A DNA stretch of 64,000 nucleotides from Ficedula albicollis (lineage: Eukaryota > Chordata > Aves > Passeriformes > Muscicapidae), in contig NC_021673.1 in the NCBI RefSeq assembly GCF_000247815.1, forward strand, positions 109,325,432 to 109,389,431, in the 5' to 3' direction. How positions within the stretch are numbered: the first letter of the stretch is position 1; every line of letters begins with the position of its first letter. Under the pieces are notes generated by a model. That model did no database searches and was not told where the DNA came from. It worked only from the letters and a program-made list of their open reading frames with translations. The position numbers were made by a program, and so were the translations under genes. Shown piece by piece: positions 25,741-43,445 of this stretch.

Positions 25741-28228
25741 ATTAAGGTTAGCAACCAATTAATTTCAAACTTTCAGTGTAAAAGATTCTGGGAAAAATTC
25801 TACAGTGATGCAGCGTGTGACTCGAAGGAGGGAAAAAAACATTTACTCTGCTCTTCTTCTGACAGTTTCTCATAAAATATCTGCAGTCCATCTATCTTTT
25901 AGTACTCCAGGCTCCTCTGGAGAGCAGAAAATAGTAGTTTAAAGCTCACTTCAGTGCCAGTCTGCGGGAGATTGCTTTCCACAGGACCCCTGCTGATGGA
26001 GGCCTAGGGGAAGAGGCCCAGGAGTTATTCAATCAGTCCAAGGCTCTGGGGCGGCCAGGGCTCCTTTGAGGGCTGATTATAAAGCTGCCCTCCTGTTGCC
26101 TGCCTCTGAACAGAACGAAATGAGCAGCCTCTTGCTGAGCAGATTCTGCAAGAAGGAATTTCACCTGTCATGGAGTTTGTCAGAATTTCAAGATTTATCT
26201 TGGTGCAAAATTAATAAAATACCAACTAGGATTTCAGCCTGACTACTCAGCTGTGTCATCTCAAAGTGATCTTTCACCTAAGAAAACCTGGACACAGAGC
26301 TACTGAAGTCATTCTTGCCCTACTTTTGCTCAGGAGCTTTGGTGGATGCTACAGCTGAATAATAAAATGATTAGAGGTGGATTTCCTGACAATTACACCC
26401 AACGTCAAGTACTGGTGGGTGCTACCGTCCTCGTTTGTGACCTTCCACCTTACTTCTGTGGTTACTAAATCTCCTTGGAATAAGCTAGAAATCTGAAATA
26501 GAAAAAGATCATTTCTGCAGTTTATAACCTAGCAGGTCCCTTATGGCAGCACATCTGTTAAGTTCATACACTGGTATTCCAGGTCTGGATTTGATTTATA
26601 AGTTTTAAAGGAATACAAACAACAGACTACATGAGATTAGATCCAGTGAAACACTGCAAATTAATATTGCCGTGACAGTCAAGTACATGGTCTTTTAACC
26701 ATATTCTGAGTTTAATGTTGTGGTAAAGTGCCAGGTTGATAAAGCATCATCTAAATCTCTGTGAGCTGAGTGCAATTCTTTCAAAGCTAGACAGTCTCAC
26801 CAGTCTTCTGACAGTGCCTTACAGCAATAATAATAATAAAAAATCTTCATACACTACCTGTTTAGTTAAGACTGTACTAGTTTATAGCACTTGGTCACAT
26901 GAATTTCAAGTCTCAGATAGCAAAGGAGCAACTTGCAGCCTGCAAGAGAGCTTTCCAGCTAAAAGAGTAGATCAACTTGGAGAAAATAAAATTCAGCTGA
27001 TGGATAAATAAATATTAATAAATAAAATTCAATTATTCAATATTATTCAATGTCGTTGGTTTGGATCTTGACATGGAGAGGCAGAGATCCACTGTACCAA
27101 GAAACAGTTAAATAAATCCCCCTCTTAGATTGGGAAGAAAGACGCATTTACCATCAACAGCTCTAACCCTGAGCTGTGACAATTTCTCTGTTCGTTCAAA
27201 GCTGTTTGCTGTTTGAAGCAACAAATCTACCTTTCTGTCTATTTGCTCCCCAGCATTTTCTAACAAGAGCTTAAAACAAATGGTAACATATCCTTTACCT
27301 TCCTCCTCACCCTTAGACGACAATTCAGCATTAATACACATCACAAAGCCACCTTTACCAGGCACTGGTAGTGTGACAGTTTTAACACCAAGAGATCTCA
27401 CAGTAAAGGGGGAGAGAGAAAGCACGCAAGTGAATGCACAGATGGTGGGAGGGGACACAGGGTGCTCTCAGCAGGTTACAGTAGAGATGCATTAACTCCA
27501 CAGAGGGATAAGGGCTTCCCACCAGTACAGTCATGAATTATAACTGAGCATGGGAGTGAGTTCTTAGTGCCTGTCTCACAGCAAATATACTGTTCCATTT
27601 TCCTGCACAATCACCTTTCACCTTTACAAATGCAAAGCCAAGCAAAATGCACCACTAATATTTAACAATATCACAGGTCCTTTATCTTACACAGCACACA
27701 TCTACACACAGGAAGTATGGGGGGAGGCAGAGTATTCCCTGGCACAGCATATCCCCGAGCAAACTTACACACCCATGATCCGTGACCGTGCCTAGTGATT
27801 CTCCTGCAAAATGACACTATAACAACACAGAAAAACAACCAAAGCTGCACGTAGAAATGTGTGTAACTCAGCAGTATTGGTTCACGAGAACTGAATCATC
27901 TCTTTCTCTCTTCCTTTGTTAACAGGGTGGAGGACACTCAATTTCAGCTTTGAACACAAAGGAATCTCAACTTAAAAAAAATCACAAGCCCTCAAAATTC
28001 CATTATTTTCCCACCCAAAATGTTTACACCTCGATTTGATCAAAGTATGGTGAAACTGACTCCAATAAGAGGTAGAAATGCTAAACCTAAAAGCTGTTTC
28101 TTCTGAATGGGGGATGTACACATTTTTTTGCAACATACACTTACATTTGTGTAGCCACTCTGCACCAGTTTTTTTCACTCATGTTTAGAACAGAGTGGCC
28201 CAATGATGCTCTTACCCTGCCACTGACA

Positions 28229-28300
28229 GGGAAAAAAAAAAAAAAAAGCAAAAACTAAGTAAAGGAAGCAAAAAAAGCAAAAGGAAAAAAAAAAAAAAGG
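28229..28300. repeat. A-rich low-complexity tract
   Basis: Two poly-A runs of more than ten bases are separated by AGCAAAAACTAAG-type A-rich sequence. There is no flanking target-site duplication or gene-like sequence to suggest a processed pseudogene. Confidence 0.75.
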
Positions 28301-31300
28301 CACCACTTTTGGGCCAAGTTTGCTGTTTACTGGAGTGTCCCTTTATGAATCACTGACCACACCTTGTTTTCCCAAACTATCTGCACCTCCTCCCTAGGGG
28401 AATTCATCCCCTCCCAACTTTCCTCCTACTCAATGAACCTATCAATGGAGAAAACTTGTTATTTTTGGCAGCTGAAAATTTGACCAGTTTTAAAGGATTC
28501 ATTTACCATGCCTTTCACTTTTGTTTAAATCCTCAGTGTTCCCGTTCTAAATGACAGCATGGCAAGCATTGCTTTTAAGCAGTATTCATCTTGCCTACCA
28601 CATCTCAGCGTTTCACAGACGGCTGCTCTCTCTCCAACAATGGAGCCTTACTCCTTCATAGCTTGAGGGCAGAGACTCTCACTAGCTGTAGAGTTGCTGC
28701 AAATATCACAATAAAGGACACAAATGTGAATTTCTTGTAAAATATGGGCTGGCTCTGGAGGTACCTTGCTTTAGAAAACTCTGTCAAGAGCAAACAATAT
28801 ATCTTTCTCCAAAATGCACAGCAGCCACACAGCTGAAAGAGCTTTTCCAAGTGATCTAACATGTCAATGGAATCAGGATGCTTGTGAATTTTACACTTTT
28901 CTCCACTTTAGGTCTCTGATCGATATTTTAGCTTCTGTCACACTTAATATAGTCAATTCTGGTTTGGCAGCATGTCTTGAAAAAAAAAAACAAACCCCTG
29001 AAGCTTGAGGAGGTGCTCTGCGGTGGAAGAAGGTAGGGTTTGAACTAAGATCTTAAGGGGTGGCAGTTTTGTTGCTACCAAACCCCTGTACCTATGCTTT
29101 GCTACAGCAAAAAAATGGAGGAGTGAGGATGCTGGGAGCAACAACAACCTTGTGCCAGTGCTGCAGAGGGAAGTAGGGGCAGACCTGGAGCTGCAAACTT
29201 CCAGTGATAACCATGTGCCACCACTCGTTGGGAAATGACAGGACCAGTGGAGAGTGGAGCCAGGAATAAGGAGCTTATTCATGGAGATGGAGTGAGGGGA
29301 GCCAGCAGCAGGGTAGGGGGAAGGGAAATCAGATTTGCAGAACTGGCCATGAAGCTCCTCAATACACCATAGCTGGATGCTTCATAAAGTCACACTGATG
29401 GCAGTCCCGGAGATGGCCATCTGTTGTCAGCTCTGGGCCAGATGAAAGATAATATAATGGCAGCTACTGGTAGCTAACAGCAGGGCAGTTGTAGGAAGGA
29501 ATGTGTCCTAGAATGAAGAAGTGCTGCTTCCTGTTTAGCACAGAAAAGCAGTCATCGATATCAACTACATTAGCAAGAAATTAATGGATGGACAATTAAC
29601 AGAACTGAACTGATCTACCAGGAAAATTATTCATATGCAAACAGAGTGCTTATTTCTTCTGCTTACTCCAGGTGTATGTGCCAACTGATCTGACTAATGG
29701 CAAGGTGTAGGCTGAAACATTCAGGGCACAGATGATAAAACCTCATTTTCTGTAAAGGGCAGAATTCCATTTCTAATGATTATCTGTGGGTCAGGGAATA
29801 CATTTACTGCTTTCCCTGCCCTCAGTCTATCACAGGACTCTCTGATGTTCATTGAGGTTTCTATAAGGACTGAGGGTAGAAACTGGCCTTGATGTAATAA
29901 CTGAATTTCCCCTTATTATTACCATGATTTATTTTTACAAGTGTCTTATCATTATTACCAGCATCACTCAGAAGAAAAAATGTTTGCCTTCCCAAGCACT
30001 ATTATTTCTATCTTGTTTCTTTCTTTGTCCCATAATCTTCTTTCTGCTTCTCCTCTACTCCTCTGCCTTTTGTTCCCTTCTTCCTCTGCCTTTCTGTCCC
30101 TTTTTTTTTTTCTGCAGCAACTTTTCATTTGCTTCTTTAGGCTGAAATCTCATACACAAATCTCATACACCTCACTGTTCTATTTGCTAAAAAAAAAATC
30201 AGAAATTATGATTTTAATGTTGACATGTAACACCACTGATACATTTCAGAGACAACATTTGCTGCTTTCAGACTGGAAACCATGAATTTCATTTCACATT
30301 TTTGCATATCATAAGGACTTGCAGTCGTAAGGATTACAAACTGTACTATATTGCCTGATTCTGCAGAATCTGTTTAATATAGACCATATGAGTCAATTTG
30401 GAGAAGAGATGCATGGGTTATTTTTTTAAATAGGTATTTATATTTTACCAAAAGAATACTGCCATACAAGCATATAAACAGGAAGAAGTAGGCAAAATAG
30501 GGACAGATATTCAAGCACACATGCTTTTGAGTATGACTCTATCCCCTAGTAAGAGATGGAATATAAATTTTTGCTTATTTTTGAATAGGTACTTTATGAG
30601 TGTCACTCAGGACAGTATACTTACTTTTCAGTTCTTTACCATTTTACTGTTCCTGAAGTCTGAATTTCTTTTAAAGATTAAAATCTGTATTTAGATGTAA
30701 TATCCATCACTTAAATGCTGTACTGTCTGTCTTTGCCAATTAATTCTGTATTTTCATCAATAATATTACTCAAGCATCTGAAAAAGCAAACCCATAATTG
30801 TGATTCAATTGCTCCAGAAATGTAAGGAATGTTCTCACAGGGAACGTATAAGGGATGTTGTGAACACATTGTTTCCTGCTTATTTACAGGAAAAAGTGTA
30901 GAAAATTTCACAGGCTGACTATGGTATGTAGAATTACTCATATATGAAGTATGTGGACACAACTAAGTCACATTAATACTAAGCTCATCTTTGACAAGCA
31001 CTATTTAGTGAAATCAAAATGGTCCTGAAAAATTCTGGCACTTTGGGCATGGTAAGCTTTGCAATGTGGTATAAATATTCATGAACTAATGAAGTACCCA
31101 CAGGGAGTGTTTACATTTGAATAGGCCAATCAAAGGCGGGTGAACTCACAAGCTCCAAACCTGGAAATTTCTTATTTAGGAAAGAATTACCGCATGAAAA
31201 CCTAATGTGGCCATAACACCCCTCAATCCCCAGGAGGGAAGGGGCACTGGAAGGGAATTCAAAGAATTTCTTTTTGTATTTAAACTTTGTTTGACATTGA

Positions 31301-31384
31301 AGCAAAAGACTTGCAGGGGAAACACTTAGAAGGTATGTCCTTAAAGAGCTAATGCATGAGTGCCTCCACCGTGCTTCTCTTGAT

Positions 31385-31876
31385 TGCCTTTTGGAGAAAA
31401 TTTGCAAAGAAAATAATTCTCCCTTCAAGGGGGAAAAAAGTCTCAAATCTCAGGTCTGAATTTTTTAAATCTTGGAAGACATGGAAAGATACTCAATGGA
31501 CCCACTGGTGCATACATATCTATCTGAAACAGAATGCACAGTAAGGGCTCAGGAAGAAAAAGCAAACTTGCAATGCATGCAGCTCAGTCTAGTCCCCTAA
31601 AACACAAACATTAATTACAATCCTAGTATCTGCCTTTTTGAGAAAATTTGCAAAGAAAATAATTCTCCCTTCAAGGGGGAAAAAAGTCTCAAATCTCAGG
31701 TCTGAATTTTTTAAATCTTGGAAGACATGGAAAGATACTCAATGGACCCACTGGTGCATACATATCTATCTGAAACAGAATGCACAGTAAGGGCTCAGGA
31801 AGAAAAAGCAAACTTGCAATGCATGCAGCTCAGTCTAGTCCCCTAAAACACAAACATTAATTACAATCCTAGTATC
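31385..31876. repeat. 246-bp near-identical tandem duplication
   Basis: Copy 1 (31385-31630) and copy 2 (31631-31876) are directly adjacent. By direct reading they differ only at 31393 versus 31639 (G versus T), so the last 237 bases are identical (31394-31630 versus 31640-31876). The content is AT-rich intronic sequence with no domain or repeat family recognised. Identity this high means a very recent event, a segregating copy-number variant, or an assembly duplication of two haplotypes. Confidence 0.97.
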
Positions 31877-32044
31877 TCTGGAACACATAGTATTATCCTC
31901 ACTCACAGGATGAAGAGTGTGCATGGTTATGTGGAGAGAGTTAGCACCTGGCCTTAGAAATGAATCCAGCCCTTCTGACTGCTAGGCATTTGCTCTGGGA
32001 AAAGCAACCTGACTGCCTGCTACGGACTAGGGCCAACACTGTGG

Positions 32045-32280
32045 AATGTGATGCCTGCATTTAGGCATCAAAAGTGTTTTGTTGACACTTTAAATGAGGC
32101 TATGGCTGTTCAGCACCTATGCTTTTATCAAGGTTCCTAACTTCAGGCATTTTTGACCTGATTTCCTGATGCACTCAGCACCAGCATCTTGCCCTGGCCT
32201 TATCTGCAGCTGGAGGTGCTCAGCACCTTCTCAGAAATAGGCCACTGAGTTTGAAAATGCTGGCCTAAAGCTTTGACTGT
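32045..32280. repeat. Possible ancient amniote interspersed repeat
   Basis: The segment has GGAGGTGCTCAGCACCTTCT, CATTTAGGCATCAAAAG and TTTGAAAATGCTGGCC. These phrases resemble the 'tgctcagcacct...gaaaat...ggcc' pattern of old sauropsid repeats as I remember them. It is very diverged, and I cannot name the family. Confidence 0.3.
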
Positions 32281-32761
32281 TAATTGGATTCCAGGTAGGC
32301 TTATTTTTAAGAGGAGCTGACAAAGTTATTCCCTGCTGGCTCCTGGCCTTTGGGGCCTAGAAAGCCAGCATCTATGTTCCACTCTTCACCCTAAGAGCTT
32401 GGGGACCTAGAAATGCCAAAACTAATCTCCAATTTCACTTAAAAAAAGTGTTTTGAGGTCTTTTCTTTGTGAAGAAAACATCCTGCAGGTTTGAAAGTTT
32501 TGTGCCTGTTTTTGTGTAAAGAGCATGAATTATTCACGGTCTCCCCTGCTGTTGGGACCTACATGGTACACAGACTCATCTGGGGGGCCTTGGCAAAACA
32601 ATCCTAGGCAGAGGTAGCTGTGCCACTGCTGCTATGGCTGATGCTATTCCTACACCAGCCTCTTTCCCAGCTGGCCCCAGAAGACCTCTGTCACAAGGAG
32701 ACAGCCCCAGCCCAGGTTAATTAGCAGTTTTCTCTAGCTGACCCCCAAATGAGGGAACATG

Positions 32762-32820
32762 GTGTTTGAATCCCAGCTCTGCCACTGTCTCCACTAAAGG
32801 TCTCAGTCAAGCCTTTAGTT
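32762..32820 (+). mobile_element. Possible MIR-like SINE fragment
   Basis: TTTGAATCCCAGCTCTGCCA followed by CTGTCTCC resembles the central part of MIR/CORE-SINEs (GGTTCGAATCCCGGCTCTGCCACT). The remainder is too diverged to align by eye. Confidence 0.4.
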
Positions 32821-34199
32821 CTTGAAATAGCCTAGAGCTTGCTTAGTTCTGCTCCAGCTCAGGTCAAGGGTATTTTAAAGGCTGTTTTAAAATGTTGAGT
32901 TTTTGGGAGCATTTTTCAATGCTGAGATCTTTGGGAAGTTTAACCCTTAAAGAAGTAAGGAAGAAACTAGAAGTTTAGTTTCAACAGTGCTAACCTGGGA
33001 ACAAGAAAATGGTAAAACTGGAAATCCAGAGAAGGACTCACATTAAGCTACATAAAACTTCAGAGACTCTTCTATAGTGCCTCTGTCCTGCTTTGTTTCA
33101 ATGCCTTGTACTGGGAGCTAAGAATGTTCTCCTGCTGTTTGAAGCGACATGAGTAACATCTGCTATGAGTGCTTCATTCTTTCTTTCATCCTCTCCCTGG
33201 GGAAGGAGCTGTGTATCTTGTTTTGGTAGAGCTCTGTTGCTGTGGTTTGGGATTTTGGGGAAGGTTTAGAAATCTACATACAGGTATATGTTTGTATGAG
33301 AAAAAGGATCCTTTGGCACATGTAGGTGCATCCTGCTCTTAAAAGCATAAGTTGAGGACATCTGTTGTAATACTTAACTGCTGTGGAAGTTTGTTCCATG
33401 CTCTCACAGGCCAGTCTGTGAGGAAGTTCTAGCTCCTGAGCAAAAATCTTCAGCTCTTTGACAGAAACGCTCACAAAGCAGAACTTTGTCAACTACCACA
33501 TTGTTTCCAAATGGGAAGAACTTCTCAGGTCACCTCTGAGATGCACTTGACTCAGTCCACCAAGAAAATTAAGGACTGAGTCTTAGAACACAACTGGACA
33601 AACATGTAGGAAGGCAGTACAGACAGCAAGAGAGCTGATTGAATATGCTCCTGGTCTCCTTTGCTACCGAGGGCCAGTGCTGCAGCTCTCTGTATTAGCT
33701 GGAACGTCCTACAGGCTGATGGCTCCATGCCCAGGTATTCTGTGCTGATGGAGTCCAGATGGGAAGCAGCAAGGGCGTGAATCACTGAGGCCAGGTCCCT
33801 TTTGAACAGGATGAGAAGCAACTGCTGATCCAATTATTTCTTGCCCTAGTTTTCATGTTTCTAAAGTGGGGACACTTAACTACCCCAGGGGCAGCTAATT
33901 ATTAGTCACAAGAAGTTAAGGAAATGTCCTAATTCCCCAAAAAGAGATATCATTTTTGTATTGGGCAAAATGGTGCTGAGATCATGTAACCTTGGCTAGC
34001 ATCATATTGAAGATTAACTATCACCATTGATAAAACACTGAAAAAAAGGTACAATTATTAATCAGTTCTACTGGTTATCAGTACCTGTCTGATCCAGAAA
34101 CATCTGCCTAAAACTAAAGTGAATTCATTCATTCACTCTGGGTAAAATCCCACAACGGTACCCCATTCCTCCCCATAAACACCACAATATGTTGTGTCC

Positions 34200-34335
34200 C
34201 TCCAAGTGTTCAAGGCCAGGTTGGAGGGGGCTTTGAGCAACCTGGTCTTGTGAAAGCTATCCCTACCCATGGCAGGGGGTTGGAACTGGATGATCTTTAA
34301 TGTCCCTTCCAACCCAAATCATTCTGATTCTGTGG
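34200..34335 (+). mobile_element. CR1 LINE 3'-end fragment
   Basis: The sequence runs CAAGTGTTCAAGGCCAGGTT, GAGCAACCTGGTCTTGTG, CCCTACCCATGGCAGGGGGT, TGGAACTGGATGATCTTTAA, CCCTTCCAACCCAAATCATT and ends CTGATTCTGTGG. This is the classic avian CR1 3' end in sense orientation. It is 5'-truncated and non-coding, and probably one of the younger CR1 copies here. Confidence 0.93.
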
Positions 34336-36595
34336 AATTAATATTAGCACTAGAAATAGGAAAGAAATGGTTACTTCTCATCAGAGACAAGAGAAGCACA
34401 AACACCAGAGCAAATATCTAAACCTATGTCCAATAAGACTAAGGCAGAAAGGAACAGACACTGGAAACAGCATGTAGGCAGGAAAAAGAAGTCTTAATAG
34501 GTATAAATTCCTTTATCATAATTTAATGAAAATTCAATAATAAACTAGCGATAAGTTCACTTCCTTATCAATTAAAAATTCAGTGTTATGGATAATGGAT
34601 GGAGAACACTGTTTTAGTTATATCCACCCTCTGTAGAGAACTGAATGATCCACGTGTTCAATTAGAAGATTTTCATCTTTTGGGGGAAATCTAGGCACCC
34701 TATAAATGCATCTGCCTTTCAGCTTCCTTATCTGATACTTAGAGATTGTTCAAGCCTATTTTAGAAAAGTCCTTATTGTGTTAAGCATGTGTTATTAAAA
34801 GCTTTCTATTCTAACGAATAAACATTTTTAGGGACACACTTTTTCAACTCCCTTTCAGAAGTATAAACACATCATATAGCTTTTTAAATGTGTAAGTACA
34901 AAAATTCACAACTTGAAACACTCTTAAAGCATAAACTTCTGTTACAGAAGGTTTCCATTTGTTTCCTCCCTATGCAGGTAGTATCTAAAAATGTTTAAAG
35001 ATGGTTCTGTAGCTATTGAGCACAAAGTGTTTCAAGGCAGTGTACGGAGCACAAAGGAAGTGTCAAAAAGATCTTAAAACAAAGAGCAAATTCCTGTAAA
35101 ATTTCATTATTTCAACTTGAAGGTTGAGCAACACATTGAAGGTTTGATTTTCAGGACTGGTCATTTGTTCTCTGCTCTCACTGGAATGTGGTCCTGTGGG
35201 ATTGTGCTGCTGTATTTCTAGCAAGTGTCTGGAGTGAAATAATGGAAACTTCTAAAGGGAGTTCTACTTGAAGGTGAGTTGCACATAGTATGAATGGATT
35301 TTTATGTTCCTGTAGACTACTCTTTCTGAACAGGAGCCAGAGAATGCTAAGTGAAGAATCACACTGGACCAAACATCAAATTAAGCACTATTGTAACACA
35401 TATATCTTCTGCATGCTTGAATTACTTCATTTTAATTATCAGCTGTACCATACATGTAGATAGAACTTCTATGCTATTGCATTCTGCCCTGCTCTACTTT
35501 GTTCATGTTTCCACCCTGCCTTCCCTACAACCATGTAGTGCTGACCCTGCCTTCTAATCTGACATGATCGGCACGTCCTGTGCATGGGAGAAGCACATTA
35601 GATGAACATTTAATTTAAAAAGAAGGAACTGCTCTTGACAGAATAAACATACAGCTATGCTGCAAGCCCCAGCATAAACCATGGCAATGTGAAAGGATAG
35701 AGAAGCATAACCTGGAGGAAAGCTGCCAAAGATTCCACTGCTTTAGGTGGTAGATAGCCTGAACAAAGCAATGCCTCCTAGAATTGGTTTAAGTGAGAGT
35801 GGGCTGAAGATCAATGTTTTTTCAGCAAGAGCAGAAGCCAAAGCTCAGTATTACTGCTCTGCCTGAGTGCTTTGCTGCCCTTTCACCAGCCTGGGTAGGT
35901 AACTGGAGGTAAGAGCTGAAAGACAGTGATCATGCAAATGTCACGACGGCACTGCATTTTTTTAAAACATAATGTATTCTCCTCTGAGGTAGGGCTGTCC
36001 AAGTTAATTAAAATACTAATAAACATAATGAATTAAGTGTATAAGTAAATGCATACCTCTTCTTTTTTGCAAGTGCAGATAAGCCAGAGGGAGGCTGTCA
36101 CTAAGCATGTGGAGATGGGGTCTAGAGCCTGCTGGAGCATGGAACTACCAAAACACTGTTATCTAGCCTGTGTAGAACAGAATTGCTCTCTGTAGCAACA
36201 CCCTTTTGTACCCTTCACTAGAAAACCAGGTGCTTCAGTTATGTTGAAGTTTCAATGAATGAGGCTTAGATGGAAAGAGCAAATTCTTTTCCTTAGTCTA
36301 GGGCAGAAATAAATTTTACATGGAGAAACACGTGGTTTGTTTATTGCAAAAAAAAAAAAAAATGAAGGCAGCTGCTTGGGAGCCCATGTGTTTTGAAATG
36401 AAAGTGTATTTTTGGTGGGATAGTCTTGTTAGGAGGTGATTGTACACATCATAATTACACTCTGTATGCTTTTCATCTTCATATTTCAGTTATCTATTCT
36501 GCATTTTAAAATCCAGTCCTACTTCTACTGTTAAAAGTAACTTTTACCTTGTGTTCCTTTTTCTTTTTTTCATAACTGTCTTTTGCATACCTGCA

Positions 36596-38112
<1,517 letters not shown>

Positions 38113-38371
38113 GTTCTTTTGCTTACCATTAATAAACAGTATCATTACAAGTCTGACAATGGCCCACAAAAAGACATTCATTTGACCCTATTGTTATTCC
38201 CCACCAAGTCAAAAAAGAAATTCTGTCTACTTCCCTCTCTGCCATCAGTACACTCCTACTTCAGTGCATAGCTTTTCACAGTTAAAGACAAAAAAATACA
38301 TTTATTTTTTCATTTCACTGCTTTGCTAAACGTTTTATGGGTATCAAGAAAAATAGGATGCCCATTTCTCT

Positions 38372-38401
38372 CTTGAGCTGCAACACCTTGAGCTGCAACA
38401 A
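38372..38401. repeat. 15-bp tandem duplication
   Basis: CTTGAGCTGCAACAC is followed directly by CTTGAGCTGCAACAA. It sits about 220 bp beyond the penultimate exon, within the last intron. Confidence 0.9.
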
Positions 38402-38485
38402 CCTACAGTGCAAGAATCTTGAAATTCAGCTCTGTACCAGGTGGCTTTTTGCCAGCACCTTTTTGAAGCAGCATGGGTTGAATCA

Positions 38486-41633
<3,148 letters not shown>

Positions 41634-42099
41634 CTACGATTTCTGAAGTGTTCTTTTACCCAGAATATTTCAGAATATCCAAAGCTTGACTGGGCATTAA
41701 AAGCACAGATTTTCCACTTACAATTAGCACTAAGCAGGAATGCAGAACATTAGCCTTCAGTAGGAAATGGTGACTATGACCTGAAACATCATTTCTTAGC
41801 AGAGCCACCCAGTCACGACCAAGTACACTTGCAAAACAGCACGTGAGGAATTTAATGCTGATCACACATCATCCTGTCTACCACGGGTAAGAACTGTGAG
41901 TGCCGTTTTTGGCACTCTGGCTGAGGTGGAGTTTCTTGTAATAACCAGCGTGAGAAGGGTGGGTAGTTTATACCATCACGTCACTCCTACTCCACATTCC
42001 CAGTCCTGTGGGCATACATGAAACCGTTTGCAAGCTGCAGGATCTCAAACCTCCCTTTCTGACAGTCCTGGATTTTTTCCCTCTTTATTTGCATTTCTC

Positions 42100-42730
42100 C
42101 TCTGAGCGGCCCAGAGAAGTCCCCATGCGCCTTCTGACGCGGCTTTCCCGTCCACGTCCTGCGGCTTTAAAACCCTTCCCGCTCCCCGCCGCTCGTTCCT
42201 CTGCTTCCTCCCATTGTCCTCCAAGGCCGGCTGGTGCCTGGCACCAGGTTCCCTTCCTGAGGGTGCTGCAGGATTCATCCACTCGGCCATGAGGGCAGTC
42301 AGCGGCTGTCCTACTTAGAAACAGTTGCTAGGTAAGAAGTGGCTTCCAGCCCTGCTGCAGAGGCCTCAATTCCCAGAGCGCCGCTTAGAAAAGGTCCTTC
42401 TGTATGTCACCGGTGCGCTACACGAGTAGCATTGATCTCGCAGGTAAATACTGTATCTGCTTATTAAAAAACAAGCGGGAATGGAGTGCTTGGCGACTGG
42501 CAGGGCTCCCTGCCGTTTCTCAGCTGGGAGGGAGCGGGTTAGGAGAGCGCCCTGCCCATGCTGAACTCCTAAATGCCAGGCTGCCAGCCTCCCGCCGGAC
42601 ACAGCGCTGCCTGCAGGGACGATCCGTGACTCTGGTCACGGGCATCCGCGAAGGATGGGGACAGCACCGACAGTGCTCTACATCCCACACAACATCTGGT
42701 GCAAAGAGAACGCGACGTGGTGCTCCTGCA
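42100..42730. promoter_or_regulatory. CpG-island-like segment, possible internal or antisense promoter
   Basis: By hand count it has roughly three dozen CpGs in about 630 bp, with clearly raised GC, in an otherwise CpG-poor AT-rich intron. It lies about 0.6 kb upstream of the 132-bp coding exon. On the plus strand two good splice donors occur inside it (CTAG|GTAAGA at 42331/42332 and CGCAG|GTAAAT at 42443/42444). A TTTAAAA TATA-like string sits near 42168. This would suit an antisense or bidirectional non-coding transcript. Open frames across it resemble no known protein. Confidence 0.5.
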
Positions 42731-43272
42731 GCTGAGTGGGCCTCAAATGACCCTTAGTGACTTAAAAGAATTGAAAAAAAAATGTCAGTGGTAGGCCCCA
42801 GCTTTCAGTTCTTGTTAATCCAAAAGCTAAATTTATCCTTTGCATAAGTCATGGCATCTTTGGTCAAAGCAGGGGAATTAGACAGTGTGGGCTAAGCCAG
42901 GTGGTGGTGGCCATTCTGCAGGTGGGACCACTGAAAATTACCAGTGTGTGGTTTCTGTGAGGTGTCAGAGCTCTTCACAAGGAAAGGGGACAGATGAAAC
43001 CCAACAAAGACAAAGGTTTACACAAAATCGCTTCATTCCCATGCAGACACAGCAAACTACAAACTTCCTTTCCTTTTCTACCCAATCCTTCCTGAAAGCA
43101 GTGTTCGGTGTTCCTGACTACCTCTATTGCATATAGGTAAAGCCTTATAGAATAAGGGCCTTGTTACCCTTGTAAAATCACGGCTCAGGTTTGGTACTTA
43201 GGCAAAGTAAAAGGGAAGCATGGGAGAGTGACTCAGCTGGCACAGGGGTAGAGAGATGTGCCAGAGGTGCTG

Positions 43273-43445
43273 TGTGACTGCTATGTGTCCACATCATGGT
43301 GTGTGGTGGTTGGTTGGCTTGGGCTTGTTGTGCCTTAAAATGACATAAGCTGATAACCAGCTTAAAAAGGCCTGGTTTTTGCAATAAAGCAGCTCTCCTT
43401 TGCACCTGCCTGCCTGGGGACTCTGTGTCACTCTGCATCGTCACA
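43273..43445 (+). mobile_element. Possible short solo LTR of an endogenous retrovirus
   Basis: The segment starts TGTGAC and ends CGTCACA, giving TG...CA ends with a short inverted match. Toward the right it has an AT-rich TTAAAAAGG, then AATAAA at 43382-43387, then a U5-like CTCTCCTTTGCACC stretch. I see no target-site duplication, and the true left edge may lie further upstream. It has no coding content. Confidence 0.35.

Noticed and set aside
28229..28300. Processed pseudogene tail suggested by poly-A runs
   Set aside because: There is no upstream gene-like sequence and no target-site duplication. It is treated as low-complexity DNA.
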